NCBI RefSeq assembly: GCF_052857255.1
Contig: NW_027526499.1
Span: 124,001-188,000 of the forward strand
Source: Amblyomma americanum
Taxonomy: Eukaryota; Arthropoda; Arachnida; Ixodida; Ixodidae
Reading direction: 5' to 3'
Length of the DNA stretch: 64,000 nucleotides
Both the position numbers and the translations under genes were made by a program. A model generated the notes under the pieces. The model was not told the DNA's origin and ran no database searches. It saw only the letters and a list, made by a program, of their open reading frames with translations. Positions 59,930 through 64,000 of this stretch are shown here, in pieces. How positions within the stretch are numbered: position 1 is the stretch's first letter; every line of letters begins with the position of its first letter.

Positions 59930-62900
59930 AAACTCCGTGTTGGAGATACTCCATGTTGTAGAAACTCCGTGTTGAAGAAACTCCGTGTTGGAGAAACTCC
60001 GCGTCGGAGAAACTCCGTGTTGGAGAAACTCTGTGTTGGAGAAAGTCCGTGTTGGAGAAACTCCGTGTTGGAGAAACTCCGTGTTGGAGAAACTCCGTGT
60101 TTTAGAAACTCCGTGTTGGAGAAACTCCGTGTTGTAGAAACTCTGTGTCAGAGAAACTCCGTGTCGGAGAAACTCCGTGTTGGAGAAACTCCGTGTTGGA
60201 GAAACTCTGTGTCGGAGAAATTCCTTGTTGGAGAAACTCCGTGCTGGAGAAACTCCTTGTTGGAGAAACTCCTTGTTGGAGAAACTCCGTGTTGGAGAAA
60301 CTCCGTGTTGGAGAAAACTTCGTGTAGGAGAAACTCCGTGTTTTAGAAACTCTGTGTTGGAGAAACTCCGTGTTGTAGAAACTCCGTGTCAGAGAAACTC
60401 CGTGTCGGAGAAACTCCGTGTTGGAGAAACTCCGTGTTAGAGAAACTCAATGTTGGAGAACCTTCTTGTTGGAGAAACTCCTTGTTGGAGAAACTCTGTG
60501 TTGGAGAATGTCCGTGTTGGAGAAACTCCGTGTTGGAGAAACTCCGTGTTGGAGAAACTCCGTGTTTTAGAAACTCTGTGTTGGAGAAACTCCGTGTTGT
60601 AGCAACTCTGTGTCAGAGAAACTCCGTGTCGGAGAAACTCCGTGTTGGAGAAACTCCGTGTTGGAGAAACTCTGTGTCGGAGAAATTCCTTGTTGGAGAA
60701 ACTCCGTGCTGGAGAAACTCCTTGTTGGAGAAACTCCTTGTTGGAGAAACTCCGTGTTGGAGAAACTCCGTGTTGGAGAAAACTCCGTGTTGGAGAAACT
60801 CCGTGTTTTAGAAACTCCGTGTTGGAGAAACTCCCTGTTGTAGAAACTCCGTGTTAGAGAAACTCCATGTTGGAGAACCTTCTGGTTGAAGAAACTCCTT
60901 GGAGAAAATCTTTGTTGGAGAAACTCCATGTTGGAGAAACTCCGTGTTGGAAAAACTCCGTGTTGTGGAAACTCCGTGTTGGGGATACGCCGAGATGGAG
61001 AAACTTCATGTTGTAGAAACTCTGTTTTGAAGAAACTCCGTGTTGGAGAAACTCCGTGTTGGAGAAACTCCGTGTTAGAGAAACTCCATGTTGGAGAAAG
61101 TCCGTGTTGGAGAATGTCCGTGTTGGAGAAACTCCGTGTTGGAGAAACTTCGTGTTGGAGAAACTTTATGTTGTAGAAACTCCGTGTTGGAGAAACTCCA
61201 TGTTGTACAAACTCCGTGTTGGAGAAACTCTGTGTTGGAGAAACTCCCTGTTGAAGAAACTCCGTGTTGTAGAAACTCCGTGTTGTAGAAACTCCATGCT
61301 GCAGAAAATCCGCGCTGGGGACACTACGCGCTGGAGAATCTCCGCGCTGGAGAGACTTCGTGTTGGAGAAACTCCGTGTTTTAGAAACTCCATGTTGGAG
61401 AAACTCCATGCTGCAGAAAATCCGCGCTGGGGACACTACGCGCTGGAGAATCTCCGCGCTGGAGAGACTTCGTGTTGGAGAAACTCCGTGTTTTAGAAAC
61501 TCCGTGTTGGAGAAACTCTGTGTGTGAGAAACTCCGAGTTGGAGAAACTCCGTGTTGGAGAAGCTCCGTGTTGAAGAAACTTCGTATCGGAGAATGTCCG
61601 TGTCGGAGAAACTCCGTGTCGCAGAAACTCCGTGTTGTAGAAACTTCGTGTTGGCGAAACTCCTTGTTGTAGAAACTCCGTGTTGGAGTACTTATTGTTA
61701 GATAAACTCCGTGTTGGAGAAACTTCGTGCTGGAGAAACTTTGTGTCGGAGAAACTCTGTGTCGGAGAAAGTCTGTGTCGGAGAAACTCCGTGTTGGAGA
61801 AACTCCGTGTTGGAGAAACTCCGTGCTAGAGAAACTGCGTGTTTGAGACACTCCACGTTGGAGAATCTCCTTGTTGGAAAAACCTTGTTTGAGAAACTCC
61901 TTGTTGGAGAAACTCTGTGTGGGAGAAACTCCGTGCTGGGGAAACTTCGTGTTGGGGAAACGCCGTGTTGGAGAAACTCCGTGTCGGAGAAACTCCGTGT
62001 CGGAGAAACTCCGTGTTAGAGAAACTCCTTGTTGGAGAAACTCCGTGTTGGAGAAACTCCGTGTTGGAGAAACTTCGTGTTGGAGAAACTCCGTCGTGGA
62101 GAAACTTCGTGTTGGAGAAAATCCTTGTTGTAGAAACTCCGTGCTACAGCAACTCCGTGTTGGAGAAACTCCGCGCTGGAGAAACTCCGTGTTCAAAAAA
62201 CTCCGTGTGGGAGGAACTCTGTGTTGGAGAAACTCCGTGTTGGAGAAGCTCCGTGTTGGAGAAACTTCGTATCGGAGAAAGTCCGTGTCGGAGAAACTCC
62301 GTGTCGCAGAAACCTCGTGTTGTAGAAACTCCATGTTGTAGAAACTTCGTTTTGGAGAAACTCCGTGTTGGAGAACTTATTGTTAGAGAAACTCCGTGAT
62401 GGAGAAACTTCGTGCTGGAGAAACTTCGTGTTGTAGAAACTGTCGGAGAAACTCCGTGTTGGAGAAACTCCATGTCGGAGAAACTCCGTGTTGGAGGAAC
62501 TCCCTTTTGGAGAATCTCTGTGTCGGAGAAACTCCATGTTGGAGAAACTCCGTGTTGGAGAAACTCCGTGTCGGGGAAACTCCGTGTTGGAGAAACTCCG
62601 TGTTGGAGAAACTCCGTGTTGGAGAAAATCCTTGGAGAAACTCCGTGCTATAGCAAATACGTGTTGGAGAAACTCTGCGCTGGAGAAACTCCGCGCTGGA
62701 GAAACTCCGTGTTGGAGAAACTCCGTGTTGGAGAAACTCTGTGTTGGAGAAACTCCGTGTTGGAGAAACACCACGTTAGAGAAACTCCGTGTTGGATAAA
62801 CTCCGTGGCGGAGCAACTCCGTGTCGGAGAAACTCCGTGTTGGAGAAACTCCGTGTTGGAGAAACTCCGTGTTGGAGAAACTTCGTGTTGGAAAAACTCC

Positions 62901-64000
62901 GGGTTGGAGAAACTCCGTGCTAGAGAAACTCCGTGTTTGAGACACTCCACGTTGGAGAATCTCCTTGTTGGAAAAACCTTGTTTGAGAAACTCCTTGTTG
63001 GAGAAACTCCGTGTTGGAGAAACTCCGTGCTGGGGAAACTTCGTGTTGGGGAAACGCCGTGTTGGAGAAACTCCACGTTGGAGAAACTCCGTGTCGGAGA
63101 AACTCCGTGTCGGAGAAACTCCGTGTTGGAGAAACTCTGTGTCGGAGAAACTCCGTGTCGGAGAAACTCCGTGTTGGAGAAACTCCGTGTCGGAGAAACT
63201 CAGTGTCGGAGAAACTCCGTGTCGGAGAAACTCCGTGTTGGAGAAAGCCCTTGTTGGAGAAACTCCGTGTTGGAGAAACTCCGTGTTGGAGAATCTCCGT
63301 GCTGGGGAAACTTCGTGTTGGGGTAACGCCGTGTTTGAGAAACTCCATGTTGGAGAAACTCCGTGTCGGAGAAACTCCGTGTTGGAGAAACTCCGTGTTG
63401 GAGAAACTCCGTGTTGGAGAAACTTCGTGTTGGAGAAAATCCTTGTTGGAGAAACTCCGTGCTATAGCAACTCCGTGTTGGAGAAACTCCACGCTGGAGA
63501 AACTCCGTGTTCGAAAAATTCCGTGTTGGAGGAACTCTGTGTTGGACAAACTCCGTGTTGGAGAAACTCCGTGTTGGAGAAACTTTATGTTGTAGAAACT
63601 CCGTGTTGGAGACACTCCATGTTGTAGAAACTCCGTGTTGGAGAAACTCCGTGTTGGAGAAACTCCGTGTTTTAGAAACTCCGTGTTGGAGAAACTCCGT
63701 GTTGTAGAAACTCTGTGTCAGAAAAACTCCGTGTCGGAGAAACTCCGTGTTGGAGAAACTCCGTGTTGGAGAAACTCTGTGTCGGAGAAATTCCTTGTTG
63801 GAGAAACTCCGTGCTGGAGAAACTCCTTGTTGGAGAAACTCCTTGTTGGAGAAACTCCGTGTTGGAGAAACTCCGTGTTGGAGAAAACTCCGTGTAGGAG
63901 AAACTCCGTGTTTTAGAAACTCTGTGTTGGAGAAACTCCGTGTTGTAGAAACTCCGTGTCAGAGAAACTCCGTGTCGGAGAAACTCCGTGTTGGAGAAAC
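58540..64000. repeat. Segment matching 2.94-8.3 kb of this window
   Basis: Colinear with the window's own beginning: offset 55,599 (58665/3066, 58965/3366), 55,583 (59491/3908, 59969/4386), 55,599 (60610/5011, 60886/5287) and 55,646 (62396/6750, 63011/7365). From about 60.4 kb it matches R copy 2 as well, at 51,852 to 51,915. It is interrupted by a fresh 112-bp duplication at 61294. TTATTGTTAG is at 62377. It runs to the window edge without ending. Confidence 0.82.
61294..61517. repeat. 112-bp (7-monomer) local tandem duplication
   Basis: The CGCG-rich string beginning CCATGCTGCAG occurs at 61294 and again at 61406, 112 bp apart, each followed by the same GGGGACACTACGCGCTGGAG run and the TTTTAG monomer. 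All other copies of this string in the window are single. The two copies look identical over the repeated part, so this is probably one of the youngest events visible. Confidence 0.85.

Larger units (their letters stand above)
1..64000. repeat. 16-bp satellite array filling the whole window
   Basis: The entire window is head-to-tail copies of a 16-bp monomer, consensus GTGTTGGAGAAACTCC, about 4,000 copies, all in one orientation. The first and last bases of the window are in the same monomer phase. The AGAAAC part is the least variable; the GTGTTGG half and the CpG at the monomer boundary (TCC|GTG) vary most. Recurrent variants are GTGTCGG, GTGCTGG, TTGTAG, TTAGAG, TTGAAG, TTTTAG, CTCTGTG, CTCCATG, CTCCTTG, CTTCG, GAAAGTCC and GAAAATCC. 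A minority of monomers are 12-15 or 17 bp. No inserted mobile element or unique DNA was seen. Uninterrupted satellite of this size is known from nuclear heterochromatin of eukaryotes; species and location cannot be read from the sequence. Confidence 0.99.

Noticed and set aside
1..64000. CRISPR array (regular short direct repeats)
   Set aside because: Repeats are contiguous 16-mers with no unique spacers, and no cas-like sequence is present.
1..64000. Plasmid or phage replication iterons
   Set aside because: Iterons come in a few to tens of copies beside a rep gene; here there are about 4,000 copies and no gene.
1..64000. Telomeric repeat array
   Set aside because: The monomer has no TTAGGG-like or other known telomere motif and varies too much.

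Overview
The whole 64 kb window is one uninterrupted tandem-repeat (satellite) array. The monomer is 16 bp, consensus GTGTTGGAGAAACTCC (50% G+C, one CpG across each monomer boundary), giving roughly 4,000 head-to-tail copies, all in one orientation. I see no gene, RNA gene, transposable element, CRISPR array or unique sequence. An array this long points to nuclear DNA of a eukaryote (heterochromatin, centromere-proximal, subtelomeric or sex-chromosome type). The sequence does not let me name the organism or the chromosomal location.

The consensus contains no stop codon in any of the six frames. Because 16 is not divisible by 3, all three frames of a strand give the same 16-residue peptide cycle: VLEKLRVGETPCWRNS on plus, GVSPTRSFSNTEFLQH on minus. 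The many long open frames (up to 696 codons) are therefore products of the repeat and are not annotated as genes.

Monomers differ from each other by scattered substitutions, and these form recognisable strings of variants that recur kilobases apart. They reveal a second level of organisation: a mosaic of large, nearly identical segments. Layout: 1-1150 leader; 1150-4289 block B copy 1; 4290-8020 and 8021-11703 two tandem copies of a superunit R of about 3.7 kb; 11704-14980 a rearranged third R; 14981-18350 block B copy 2; 17398-19987 a 1,295-bp tandem duplication; 18693-26120 and 26121-33710 a tandem duplication of about 7.5 kb; 33389-36791 block B copy 3; 35790-39370 a duplication at 2,220-bp spacing; 39371-43430 an R-like segment with a patch-like replacement; 43431-50400 R-like sequence containing a tandem duplication of about 2.2 kb; 50401-58530 a rearranged R-like stretch repeating at about 4.7-4.85 kb; 58540-64000 a segment matching 2.94-8.3 kb.

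There are no genes to work together. What the window records is array turnover: repeated unequal exchange or amplification of 1-10 kb segments, with length differences between recent copies almost always whole numbers of 16-bp monomers. The base changes include an excess of CpG to TpG/CpA, as expected of methylated satellite DNA. Offsets come from matching variant strings by eye; block edges are good to about one to three monomers, and identities are estimates from the stretches compared, not from a full alignment.
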